A stretch of 64,000 nt of DNA from an uncultured Eubacteriales bacterium. Lineage in GTDB: Bacteria; Bacillota; Clostridia; Oscillospirales; Acutalibacteraceae. The DNA is taken from the NCBI GenBank assembly GCA_934445035.1, contig CAKSDI010000002.1, positions 186,001-250,000 on the forward strand. The letters run 5' to 3'. Under the pieces are notes generated by a model. It was not told where the DNA came from. It made no database searches and was given only the letters and a program-made list of their open reading frames with translations. The translations under genes were made by a program, and so were the position numbers. Of this stretch, positions 42,487-50,966 are shown in pieces; within the stretch, counting starts at the first letter, position 1; the number at the start of each line of letters is the position of its first letter.

Positions 42487-43767
42487 ATGCACAGATACGA
42501 GCATTCGGTTTTTCTCGATGAGTATAAATGCAACGGCTGCACCACTTGCTTAAAGCATTGCCCGACAGAGGCAATACGCGTTAAAAACGGCCATGCCGCG
42601 ATAGATCCCGACAGATGTATCGACTGCGGTGAATGTATAAGAGTCTGTCCGCAGAAAGCGAAAAAGGCTGTTTGCGGCAATCTTGAAAATATGGAGCGGT
42701 TTAAATGGAAAATAGCTTTGCCTGCTCCCACTCTTTACGGGCAGTTTGATAATCTTGAAGATATCGATTATGTTCTTGACGGGCTTTTAAAAATCGGGTT
42801 TGACGATGTTTTTGAAGTTTCAAAAGCGGCGGAGCTTGTAAGCGCGTATACCAGGGTATATCTTAAAACTCAGGGAATTAAAAAGCCTGCGATAAGCTCG
42901 GCTTGTCCGGTCGTAGTAAGGCTTATCGGTTTAAGATTTCCCGCGCTTAATGAAAATGTTATTCATATGCTGCCGCCGATGGAAATTGCCGCTAAGCTTG
43001 CAAAAAAGCGCGCGCTTTTAAATCATCCCGAATTATCCGAAAAGGATATAGGGGTATGTTTTATTTCTCCGTGTCCCGCTAAAATCAGCTACATAAAAAA
43101 CGGATTTGCCGATTATAAAAGCTATGTCGATGAAGCGGTATCAATAAAAGATATATATTTTATGCTTATAAGCAAAATGCGCGGCGACAGCAATATAAAA
43201 GCGCTTTCCGAATCGGGAATGATAGGGCTCGGCTGGGCAAGAACAGGCGGAGAAGCTTCGGCAATACTTAATGACAGTTATCTTGCGGCTGACGGTATCG
43301 ATAATGTTATACATGTGCTCGATCAGATCGAAAACGGGAATATCCCGCCGCTTGAATTCATAGAGCTTAACGCCTGCACGGGCGGCTGCGTCGGCGGAGT
43401 GCTTACGATGCAAAATCCGTTTATCGCAAAAGCAAGAATTCAGACGCTGAGAAGATATCTGCCCGTTTCGCAGAACAACCTCTCGAAAAAAGAACTTGAA
43501 TATATTCCCGAATATTATCTTTTTGATGATCTGCCTGAGTATCATCCAATCTCTCAGCTATCGGACAGTATGGCGGAGTCGATGAGAATGATGGCGGATA
43601 TTCAGAAGATAAGAGATATTTTGCCCGGGATTGACTGCGGCTCGTGCGGAGCGCCTACTTGCAGAGCATTTGCGGAGGATGTTGCAAAATCAAATGCTGA
43701 TATTAGCGACTGTCTTATAAAAAACGCATATGCCGCAAGAGAAAGGGAAAAGCAAAATGACGGTTAG
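42487..43767 (+). CDS. HydS-type putative sensory [FeFe]-hydrogenase-like protein
   Basis: 426 aa iron-sulfur protein. Two N-terminal [4Fe-4S] motifs (C-x2-C-x2-C-x3-C-P at about 15-25 and 44-54) precede an H-cluster domain: L1 S-S-A-C-P (near 138-142), L2 S-P-C-P-A-K (194-199), L3 N-A-C-T-G-G-C (295-301). All four cubane-ligand Cys are present, but the proton-relay Cys before L1 Cys is Ala, as in sensory HydS (groups C/D). The C-terminus adds a further Fe-S motif C-G-S-C-G-A-P-T-C (about 384-392); no PAS domain. It is probably a H2/redox sensor acting through the ATPases beside it; it could be a catalytic group D enzyme. Confidence 0.82.
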   Translation: MHRYEHSVFLDEYKCNGCTTCLKHCPTEAIRVKNGHAAIDPDRCIDCGECIRVCPQKAKKAVCGNLENMERFKWKIALPAPTLYGQFDNLEDIDYVLDGLLKIGFDDVFEVSKAAELVSAYTRVYLKTQGIKKPAISSACPVVVRLIGLRFPALNENVIHMLPPMEIAAKLAKKRALLNHPELSEKDIGVCFISPCPAKISYIKNGFADYKSYVDEAVSIKDIYFMLISKMRGDSNIKALSESGMIGLGWARTGGEASAILNDSYLAADGIDNVIHVLDQIENGNIPPLEFIELNACTGGCVGGVLTMQNPFIAKARIQTLRRYLPVSQNNLSKKELEYIPEYYLFDDLPEYHPISQLSDSMAESMRMMADIQKIRDILPGIDCGSCGAPTCRAFAEDVAKSNADISDCLIKNAYAAREREKQNDG

Positions 43768-44083
43768 AGATATTATTGACTGCACGGCATTTAAAGCGGT
43801 AAATTTAAGCGAGCCGGAAAGAGAGATCGGCGGAGTATATATCGGCGATCTTTTAAGCTGGGTTATGGGCAGAGCAAAGGAAAACGACGCCTGGATAACA
43901 ATTATGTCTAATATAAATGTTGCCGCAGTAGCGTCGCTCGCGGATGTTGCCTGCGTGGTTTTAGCGGAAAATGTCAATCTTGAAGAGGATGTTATAAAAG
44001 TCGTAAGAGAAAAGAAAATAAATGTGATCTCTTCTTCGCTTCCGGCTTATGAAACGGCTATTGAAATATATAAAAAATTATGA
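43757..44083 (+). CDS. DRTGG domain protein (second copy)
   Basis: 108 aa, DRTGG-type single domain; opens T-V-R-D-I-I-D-C-T-A-F-K-A-V-N and contains G-G-V-Y-I-G-D-L-L-S-W-V-M and N-V-I-S-S-S-L-P-A-Y-E-T. It is diverged from the first DRTGG protein and has only two Cys. ATG at 43757 with AAAGGG upstream, overlapping the end of the HydS-type gene by 11 bases; the in-frame codon at 43730 is less likely. Overlaps the PHP gene by 4 bases. Confidence 0.8.
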   Translation: MTVRDIIDCTAFKAVNLSEPEREIGGVYIGDLLSWVMGRAKENDAWITIMSNINVAAVASLADVACVVLAENVNLEEDVIKVVREKKINVISSSLPAYETAIEIYKKL

Positions 44084-44814
44084 AAGATTTTTATTATGAT
44101 CTTCATATTCATTCTTGCCTTTCGCCCTGTGCGGATAATGATAATACGCCGAACAATATAGCCGGTATGGCTTCGCTTTGCGGGCTTGATATTGTGGCGT
44201 TAACGGATCATAATTCCGCCGAAAACTGTCCTGCTTTTTTTGAGGCGGCAAGGAAATACGGAATTATTCCCATAGCCGGAATGGAGCTTACCACTTCGGA
44301 GGATATCCACATGATATGTCTTTTCGAAAGCTTAAGCGGAGCTTTGGAATTTTCAAGAGCTGTGGATAAGCACCGCGTTAAAATAAAAAACAGGCCCGAA
44401 ATTTTCGGCGATCAGCTTATTTTGGATAAAGATGATAATTTAATTTCTTCGGAAGAAAATTTACTTCCGAACGCTACAACGCTTGATTTAGTCAGCGGAG
44501 CAAGACTTGCAAATGAATTTAAGGGGATTTGCTATCCTGCTCATATTGACAGACAGGCGAACGGGTTGATCTCCGTTTTAGGAGCATTTCCCGAAAATCC
44601 GGAATTTTTATTTGCGGAGTTTAATTTAGGAGAGAATGTTAATTTATACAAAGAAAAATACGGTCTTGAAGATAAAAAGATCTTAGTCAGTTCCGATGCT
44701 CATTATCTTACCGATTTTAAGGACAAAGAAAACAAAATTTCCTTAAACACGGAAAGCAGTGATGAAAGGGAAGTTATAAAAGAGCTTTTTAAGATGTTTC
44801 GGGGTGAAATATGA
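44080..44814 (+). CDS. PHP domain phosphoesterase
   Basis: 244 aa PHP metallo-phosphoesterase. Metal ligands seen in Y-D-L-H-I-H-S-C-L-S-P-C, A-L-T-D-H-N-S, G-M-E-L-T-T, P-A-H-I-D-R and S-S-D-A-H-Y-L. Length and Cys content (including S-P-C-A-D-N-D) fit the small PHP proteins commonly found inside hydrogenase operons. The substrate is unknown; in this setting a phosphorylated protein or nucleotide is possible, and it would make a natural counterpart to the GHKL kinases on each side. ATGA overlaps on both sides. Confidence 0.85.
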   Translation: MKDFYYDLHIHSCLSPCADNDNTPNNIAGMASLCGLDIVALTDHNSAENCPAFFEAARKYGIIPIAGMELTTSEDIHMICLFESLSGALEFSRAVDKHRVKIKNRPEIFGDQLILDKDDNLISSEENLLPNATTLDLVSGARLANEFKGICYPAHIDRQANGLISVLGAFPENPEFLFAEFNLGENVNLYKEKYGLEDKKILVSSDAHYLTDFKDKENKISLNTESSDEREVIKELFKMFRGEI

Positions 44815-45359
44815 AGGAACTTTCTTTAAACATACTTGACATTGCCGAAAATTCGGTAAAAGCAGGAGCTTCCTTAATTGAGATCAATTTAAGCGAAACG
44901 GATGAAAAGCTTATAATTTCGATAAAGGATAACGGCTGCGGAATGAGCGATGAAACATTAAAGTCTGTTACAGATCCTTTTTACACAACAAGGACAACGA
45001 GAAAAGTAGGTCTTGGAATTCCGTTTTTTAAAATGGAGGCAGAGCAGACGGGCGGAAAATTCGAAATCGTTTCAAAGCAGTCGGATAACACCGACGATCT
45101 TCACGGAACTGAAGTTACTGCGGAATTTATAAAGGAAAGCATTGATTTTATTCCGCTCGGAAATATTTCTGAAACGATCGTGACCTTGATTCAGGGCCAC
45201 CCCGACAGAGATTTTTTATTAAATCATAAAAAAGCAGATAAGACCGTTTTACTTGACACGCGAGAAATGAGAAATATACTTGAAAATATTCCTCTTGATT
45301 CGTACGAGGTCATAAAATTCATAAAAGATTATCTTTTAGAGCAATACAGCGAATTTTAA
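44811..45359 (+). CDS. stand-alone GHKL ATPase domain with C-terminal extension
   Basis: 182 aa. GHKL ATP-binding domain with N box D-I-A-E-N-S, G1 D-N-G-C-G-M, and G2 K-V-G-L-G-I-P; the region between carries D-P-F-Y-T-T-R-T-T as in histidine kinases. A C-terminal piece of about 60 residues (from Q-G-H-P-D-R-D) has no recognised domain. No His phospho-acceptor helix. Differs from the RsbW-like copy upstream and looks closer to HATPase of histidine kinases or MutL/NreB-type. Starts in the ATGA overlap with the PHP gene. Confidence 0.82.
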   Translation: MKELSLNILDIAENSVKAGASLIEINLSETDEKLIISIKDNGCGMSDETLKSVTDPFYTTRTTRKVGLGIPFFKMEAEQTGGKFEIVSKQSDNTDDLHGTEVTAEFIKESIDFIPLGNISETIVTLIQGHPDRDFLLNHKKADKTVLLDTREMRNILENIPLDSYEVIKFIKDYLLEQYSEF

Positions 45360-45387
45360 TCAGTCTATTTTAGAAAGGAAGATACAA

Positions 45388-45759
45388 ATGAAATCATTGG
45401 CTGAGCTTCAGGCAATAAAGGACAAAATGAAGAATAAAGTTATTCTTCGCGAGGGCTCGGGAGAGATACGCGTAGTAGTTGGAATGGCAACCTGCGGAAT
45501 AGCCGCCGGCGCGCGCCCTGTGCTTAACGCGTTTGTCGAGGAGGTCAATTCTTTAGGTCTTTCGGATAAAGTTACCGTTTCTCAGACAGGATGTATCGGT
45601 ATTTGTCAGTTTGAGCCTGTTGTTGAAATTTTCGAGGCAGGAAAAGAAAAGGTGACCTATGTTAAAATGAATGCCGAAAAAGCAAAAGAGGTTGCGCTTA
45701 AACACCTCAAAGAAGGCAATGTTGTAGCCGAATACACCATTGCAAACGCTAAAATTTAA
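45388..45759 (+). CDS. thioredoxin-like [2Fe-2S] protein (HndB-like)
   Basis: 123 aa, similar to HndB of NADP-reducing hydrogenases. Contains A-T-C-G-I-A-A-G-A-R and Q-T-G-C-I-G-I-C-Q-F-E-P, three Cys ligands (36, 69, 73) in place of the four of classic [2Fe-2S] thioredoxin folds, so cluster binding may be different or absent. GAAAGGAAG is upstream of the ATG. Placed directly before hydB, as hndB sits before hndC in Desulfovibrio; likely structural or electron-transfer subunit. Confidence 0.8.
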   Translation: MKSLAELQAIKDKMKNKVILREGSGEIRVVVGMATCGIAAGARPVLNAFVEEVNSLGLSDKVTVSQTGCIGICQFEPVVEIFEAGKEKVTYVKMNAEKAKEVALKHLKEGNVVAEYTIANAKI

Positions 45760-45773
45760 TTGGAGGTAAAAAA

Positions 45774-47594
45774 ATGATTCGTGCACATGTACTTATATGC
45801 GGCGGAACCGGATGTACTTCATCGGGCAGTAAAGCCATTCAGCAGTCGTTTGCGGAGAATATCGCGGCGAACGGACTTTCCGATGAAGTAAAAATCGTTC
45901 AGACAGGATGTTTCGGTCTTTGCGCTCTCGGTCCCGTTGTTATAGTTTATCCCGACGGCACCTTTTACAGCAGAGTAACTCCTGAAGACGCTAAGGAAAT
46001 CGTTGAAGAGCACCTTTTAAAGGGAAGAATAGTTGAGCGCCTTGTTTATAACGACACAGGTAATACAGCAGATGAAATTGAGGGCAATGTTTCTCTCGGC
46101 GACACTGCGTTTTATAAATCGCAAAACCGCGTAGTTCTTCGTAACTGCGGCGTTATCGATCCTGAAAATATCGATGAATATATCGCAATGGACGGCTATG
46201 CCGCTCTCGGCAAGGTCTTAACTGAAATGACTCCCGAAGAGGTAATTAAGGTCGTAACCGATTCCGGTCTTCGCGGAAGAGGCGGCGGCGGATTCCCGAC
46301 GGGAAGAAAATGGTCGCTCTGCGCACCGAATAAAGCTCCTCAGAAATATGTTGTATGTAATGCAGACGAGGGCGATCCGGGCGCATTTATGGATCGTTCC
46401 GTTTTAGAGGGCGATCCGCACAGCGTTATCGAAGCTATGGCAATAGCAGGATATGCTATCGGAGCAACACAGGGTTATGTATATGTCAGAGCTGAGTACC
46501 CGATAGCTGTTAAAAGACTTCAGATAGCTATTGATCAGGCTCACGAATATGGTCTTTTAGGTAAAGATATTTTCGGCTCAGGCTTTGATTTTGATCTTCA
46601 TATCCGCCTCGGCGCCGGAGCTTTCGTATGCGGAGAGGAAACCGCTCTTATGACCTCTATCGAGGGCAACCGCGGCGAGCCACGCCCGAGACCTCCTTAT
46701 CCTGCAGTTAAAGGTCTTTATAATTCTCCGACAGTTGAAAACAATGTTGAAACCTTTGCAAATATTCCTCAGATAATTCTCCGCGGAGCAGATTGGTTTG
46801 CTTCTATGGGTACCGAGAGATCAAAGGGTACAAAGGTATTCGCATTAGGCGGTAAGATAAAGCATACAGGTCTTGTTGAAATTCCTATGGGAACTACTCT
46901 TCGCCACATTATCGAAGATATCGGCGGCGGTATTCCTAACGGCAAAAAATTCAAAGCCGCTCAGACAGGCGGACCTTCGGGCGGATGTATTCCTGCAAGC
47001 CTTATCGATACAGAAGTTGATTACGATAACCTCACCGCGATCGGATGTATGATGGGCTCCGGCGGACTTATTGTTATGGACGAGGATAACTGTATGGTCG
47101 ATATGGCTAAATTCTTCCTTGAATTTACCGTTGACGAGTCCTGCGGAAAATGTACGCCCTGCAGAGTCGGAACTAAAAGACTTCTCGAAATGCTCGATAA
47201 GATAACAAGCGGCAAGGGAACACTTGAAGATCTCGATAAGCTTGAAGAGCTCTGCCTCTACATAAAGCAGAATTCTCTCTGCGGTCTCGGTCAGACTGCT
47301 CCTAACCCCGTGCTTGCAACTCTTAAATTCTTCCGTGAAGAATATGTTGCCCATGTTGTCGATAAGAAGTGTCCCGCTGGCGTATGTAAAAATCTTCTCA
47401 AATTTGAGATCGATCCCGATAAATGTATCGGCTGCGGAATGTGCGCAAGAAACTGCCCCGCTTCCACGATCGTTAAAACTTCTTACATTGCTCCCGGTCA
47501 TAAGCTTCCGTCTTACTCTATCGATCCCGATAAGTGCGTTAAATGCGGAGTATGTATGGGCAACTGTAAGTTTAAAGCAATAAGCAAGGTTTAA
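45774..47594 (+). CDS. hydB: bifurcating hydrogenase subunit HydB (NuoF-like)
   Basis: 606 aa NADH/FMN-binding subunit of HydABC. N-terminal thioredoxin-like [2Fe-2S] domain (I-C-G-G-T-G-C and Q-T-G-C-F-G-L-C), NuoF core with FMN/NADH glycine loop G-L-R-G-R-G-G-G-G-F-P-T-G-R-K-W (about 165-180) and E-G-D-P-G-A-F, the [4Fe-4S] motif E-S-C-G-K-C-T-P-C-R (about 460-470), and two C-terminal [4Fe-4S] motifs (C-I-G-C-G-M-C and C-V-K-C-G-V-C). In this family it couples NADH oxidation with ferredoxin oxidation for H2 release, or the reverse. AGGAGG lies 5-10 bases upstream. 14 bases after the HndB-like gene, 19 bases before hydA. Confidence 0.95.
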   Translation: MIRAHVLICGGTGCTSSGSKAIQQSFAENIAANGLSDEVKIVQTGCFGLCALGPVVIVYPDGTFYSRVTPEDAKEIVEEHLLKGRIVERLVYNDTGNTADEIEGNVSLGDTAFYKSQNRVVLRNCGVIDPENIDEYIAMDGYAALGKVLTEMTPEEVIKVVTDSGLRGRGGGGFPTGRKWSLCAPNKAPQKYVVCNADEGDPGAFMDRSVLEGDPHSVIEAMAIAGYAIGATQGYVYVRAEYPIAVKRLQIAIDQAHEYGLLGKDIFGSGFDFDLHIRLGAGAFVCGEETALMTSIEGNRGEPRPRPPYPAVKGLYNSPTVENNVETFANIPQIILRGADWFASMGTERSKGTKVFALGGKIKHTGLVEIPMGTTLRHIIEDIGGGIPNGKKFKAAQTGGPSGGCIPASLIDTEVDYDNLTAIGCMMGSGGLIVMDEDNCMVDMAKFFLEFTVDESCGKCTPCRVGTKRLLEMLDKITSGKGTLEDLDKLEELCLYIKQNSLCGLGQTAPNPVLATLKFFREEYVAHVVDKKCPAGVCKNLLKFEIDPDKCIGCGMCARNCPASTIVKTSYIAPGHKLPSYSIDPDKCVKCGVCMGNCKFKAISKV

Positions 47595-47613
47595 GAAAGG
47601 AGCCGTAAATATA

Positions 47614-49365
47614 ATGGATATGATTAATGTTAAAATTAACGGCATTGATGTAAGCGTGCCGAAAGGCTCCACTATTTTGGAGGCCGCGCGCAAAGCCGGA
47701 GTTGAAATCCCGACGCTTTGCTTTATGAAAGAAAAAAATGAGATCGGCGCCTGCCGAATCTGCGTTGTCGAAGCAAACGAGGGAAGAGGATTCAGAATCG
47801 TAACCGCCTGCGTTTATCCTGTAAGCGAGGGTATGGAGGTTCTCACCAATTCCGAAAAAATTCAGAAAGCCAGAAGAACAACTCTTGAGCTTATTCTTTC
47901 TACTCACGAAAAGAAATGCCTTTCCTGCGTCAGGTCTACAAACTGCGAGCTTCAAAAGCTTTGCCGTGATTACGGCGTTGAAGAAAGCGCTTTCGAGGGC
48001 TTTAAGCCGCACTATGATATTGACGAGTCCACTCCGCACCTTGTAAGGGATAATAATAAATGTATCCTTTGCCGCAGATGCGTAGCCGCTTGTAATGAGC
48101 AGTTTGTAAGCGTAATAGGAGCTAACGACCGCGGAATAGATACCAATATCGGTCAGGCTTTCAATCTTTCGCTTTCACAGGTTCCCTGCATTTCCTGCGG
48201 ACAGTGCACAGTTGTATGTCCCACAGGCGCGCTTACCGAAAAGGATGATACGAATAAGATCTGGGAGGCTCTTGCCGATCCTAATAAAACAGTTATCGTT
48301 CAGACTGCTCCGTCAGTCAGAGTAACTCTCGGCGAATGCTTTAATATGCCTGTAGGCACAAATGTTGAGGGTAAAATGGTAGCCGCGCTTAAAAGGCTTG
48401 GCTTTAATAAAGTTTTCGATACAGACTTTGCCGCCGACCTCACTATAGTTGAAGAGGCAAGCGAGCTTGTTGAAAGAATTAAAAATAAAGGCACTCTGCC
48501 GATGATCACTTCCTGCTCGCCAGGATGGGTTAAGTTCTGCGAGCTTTATTATCCTGATCTTTTAGAACATCTTTCTTCCTGCAAATCTCCTCAACAGATG
48601 GCAGGCGCTGTTATAAAAACCTATTGGGCTGAAAAAGAGGGAATCGATCCTAAAGATATCGTTTCGGTTTCTGTAATGCCCTGCACAGCTAAGAAATTTG
48701 AGATAGGCCGTGAAGATCAGTCTGCAGCAGGAGTTCCCGATGTGGATATCGCTATCACAACAAGAGAACTCGGAAGAATGATCGAAAGAGCAGGAATTAA
48801 CTTTAATTATCTTTCCGATGAAGAATTTGATAATCCTCTCGGCGATGATACAGGCGCCGCCGTTATATTCGGCGCAACGGGCGGAGTTATGGAAGCCGCC
48901 GTCAGAACTGCAAATGCCTGGCTTAACGGCGCGACAGAGCCTGTTGAGCTCGACGCGGTAAGAGGAACGCAGGGTCTTAAGGAAGCCACAGTAAATGTCG
49001 GCGGAAATGATCTTAAGCTTGCTGTAGCATCAGGCGCCGCCGCGGCCAAATATGTTATGGATCAGCTTAAAGCCGGCAATCCTAACGGCTGGGGCTTTAT
49101 CGAAATAATGGGTTGTCCCGGCGGATGTGTAAACGGCGGCGGTCAGCCGATCCAGCCGCAGTATATCAGAGATACTGTTGACTTAAAGGCGATAAGAGCT
49201 AAAGCTCTTTATGATCAGGACTCTTCAATGCCTTTAAGAATGTCGCACGAGTCACCTGTTATCAAAACGCTTTACAGCGAGTGGTATGACGGTTTCGGAG
49301 GCCATAAGGCTCACCACGATCTGCATACTTCCTATAAAGCAAGAAAGAGATTTATAAAAGACTAA
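47614..49365 (+). CDS. hydA: bifurcating [FeFe]-hydrogenase catalytic subunit HydA
   Basis: 583 aa catalytic subunit, HndD-like. N-terminal plant-type [2Fe-2S] domain, His-ligated cluster H-x3-C-x2-C-x5-C, two [4Fe-4S] motifs, then the H-cluster domain: L1 T-S-C-S-P-G-W (299-305), L2 M-P-C-T-A-K-K-F-E (355-363), L3 E-I-M-G-C-P-G-G-C-V-N-G-G-G (497-510), and the C-terminal small-subunit-like tail. L1 has Ser where Clostridium CpI-type enzymes have a second Cys; I believe this variant is common in HndD-type proteins. AAAGGAG precedes the start. Cytosolic; it reduces protons with electrons from HydB and HydC. Last gene of the operon, before a strong terminator. Confidence 0.95.
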   Translation: MDMINVKINGIDVSVPKGSTILEAARKAGVEIPTLCFMKEKNEIGACRICVVEANEGRGFRIVTACVYPVSEGMEVLTNSEKIQKARRTTLELILSTHEKKCLSCVRSTNCELQKLCRDYGVEESAFEGFKPHYDIDESTPHLVRDNNKCILCRRCVAACNEQFVSVIGANDRGIDTNIGQAFNLSLSQVPCISCGQCTVVCPTGALTEKDDTNKIWEALADPNKTVIVQTAPSVRVTLGECFNMPVGTNVEGKMVAALKRLGFNKVFDTDFAADLTIVEEASELVERIKNKGTLPMITSCSPGWVKFCELYYPDLLEHLSSCKSPQQMAGAVIKTYWAEKEGIDPKDIVSVSVMPCTAKKFEIGREDQSAAGVPDVDIAITTRELGRMIERAGINFNYLSDEEFDNPLGDDTGAAVIFGATGGVMEAAVRTANAWLNGATEPVELDAVRGTQGLKEATVNVGGNDLKLAVASGAAAAKYVMDQLKAGNPNGWGFIEIMGCPGGCVNGGGQPIQPQYIRDTVDLKAIRAKALYDQDSSMPLRMSHESPVIKTLYSEWYDGFGGHKAHHDLHTSYKARKRFIKD

Positions 49366-49377
49366 ATCTTAATAGAT

Positions 49378-49417
49378 AAAAAAATCTCACCGCTTTTAAA
49401 AGCGGTGAGATTTTTTT
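49378..49417. terminator. bidirectional terminator between hydA and gpmI
   Basis: Stem AAAATCTCACCGC / GCGGTGAGATTTT (49381-49393 with 49402-49414) with flanking A and T runs; ends the hydrogenase operon and the pgk-tpiA-gpmI transcript. Confidence 0.92.
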
Positions 49418-49423
49418 ATTGCT

Positions 49424-50956
49424 TTATTCTATAATAGAAACTCCGGTCATTTCTTCAGGCTGATCTAAACCTAAAAGCTTGATAATAGTGGGGGAGATGT
49501 CGCAAAGTCTGCCGCCCTCTCTTAACTTGCATTCCTTTCCTATTACAGCGAAAGGAACGGGATTGGTTGTATGAGCGGTAAACGGCGAACCGTCTGTATC
49601 GATCATTCTGTCGGCATTTCCGTGGTCGGCGGTAAGGAGCATAACTCCGCCCATTTTAAGAGTGGAATCCGCAACTCTTCCGACGCAGTTATCAACCGTT
49701 TCAACTGCCTTTACAGCCGCCTCAAATATACCTGTGTGGCCTACCATATCGCAGTTTGCAAAGTTGAGGATAACAACATCGTATTTTCCGCTTTCAATGG
49801 CCTCGCAAACCTTATCGCAAACTTCATTTGCGCTCATTTCAGGCTGGAGATCGTAGGTCGCAACCTTAGGAGAGTTTACAAGAATTCTGTCCTCGCCGTC
49901 AAATTTGACCTCTCTGCCGCCGTTGAAAAAGAAAGTTACATGAGCATATTTTTCGGTTTCGGCAATTCTAAGCTGAGTAAGACCCTTTTTCGAGATAAAT
50001 TCGCCTAAAGTATTTTCAAGGCTTTCGGGCTTGAATGCAACTTCAACATTCGGCATAGAAGCGTCATACTGAGTCATACAAACATAAAATACCTTTTGTC
50101 TGCCGCCTTTTCTTTCAAAGCCTGTGAAATCGTCGTCAACAAAGGTTCTTGTGATTTCTCTTGCACGGTCGGGGCGGAAGTTGAAGAATATAACGCTGTC
50201 GCCGGTTTTAATTCTCTCTGTTCCTGCTACGACTGTAGGAATAACAAACTCGTCTGTAATGAATTTGCCCTCTTCGTCTTTAGCAGTATAGGATTTTTTA
50301 ACAGCCGCTGCGGCGTCTTCGGTGATAATACCCTCGCCGTAAACTAAAGCGGCATAAGCTTTTTCAACTCTTGCCCAGCGGTTATCTCTGTCCATTCCGT
50401 AAAATCTTCCCATCACGGTGGCAAGCTTTCCGCAGCCTATCTCGGCACATTTTGCGTTTATCTCATCGATAAATTCAACAGCCGAAGCAGGGGGTACGTC
50501 GCGCCCGTCAAGCAAAGCGTGGATATAAACTCTTTCAAGACCGTTTAATTTAGCAAGCTTTAAAAGACCTATAAGGTGATCAATGTGGCTGTGAACACCG
50601 CCGTTTGAAAGAAGACCCATAAGGTGAAGAGCGCTGTCGTTTTTCTTGCAGTTTTCTACTGCTTTTAAAAACGCCTCGTTTTTGAAGAAATCGCCGTCTG
50701 CGATAGACTTTGTTATTCTTGTAAGCTCCTGATAAACTATTCTTCCGGCGCCGATATTAGTATGGCCTACTTCGCTGTTACCCATCTGTCCGTCGGGAAG
50801 ACCTACATCAAGACCTGACGCTCCTATTTGAGTTACGGGCCATTTTTTTAATATCTCGTCAAGCCTGGGTGTGCTTGCCGCCTCAATGGCATTGCCTTTG
50901 GCTCCGGGATTGATTCCGAAACCGTCCATAATTGTTAAAACAACAGGTTTTTTCAT
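49424..50956 (-). CDS. gpmI: 2,3-bisphosphoglycerate-independent phosphoglycerate mutase
   Basis: 510 aa, normal length, interconverts 3- and 2-phosphoglycerate. Mn-binding alkaline-phosphatase-like core with D-G-F-G at the start, catalytic Ser in M-G-N-S-E-V-G-H-T-N-I-G, and the metal segments D-M-V-G-H-T-G and T-A-D-H-G-N-A-D. Third gene of the pgk-tpiA-gpmI operon, starting 10 bases after tpiA. Confidence 0.97.
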   Translation of the reverse strand: MKKPVVLTIMDGFGINPGAKGNAIEAASTPRLDEILKKWPVTQIGASGLDVGLPDGQMGNSEVGHTNIGAGRIVYQELTRITKSIADGDFFKNEAFLKAVENCKKNDSALHLMGLLSNGGVHSHIDHLIGLLKLAKLNGLERVYIHALLDGRDVPPASAVEFIDEINAKCAEIGCGKLATVMGRFYGMDRDNRWARVEKAYAALVYGEGIITEDAAAAVKKSYTAKDEEGKFITDEFVIPTVVAGTERIKTGDSVIFFNFRPDRAREITRTFVDDDFTGFERKGGRQKVFYVCMTQYDASMPNVEVAFKPESLENTLGEFISKKGLTQLRIAETEKYAHVTFFFNGGREVKFDGEDRILVNSPKVATYDLQPEMSANEVCDKVCEAIESGKYDVVILNFANCDMVGHTGIFEAAVKAVETVDNCVGRVADSTLKMGGVMLLTADHGNADRMIDTDGSPFTAHTTNPVPFAVIGKECKLREGGRLCDISPTIIKLLGLDQPEEMTGVSIIE

Positions 50957-50966
50957 AAAATATTCC

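Noticed and set aside
46845..47693. 282-codon antisense frame across hydB and hydA
   Set aside because: Conserved Fe-S subunits occupy the other strand; composition is not protein-like.
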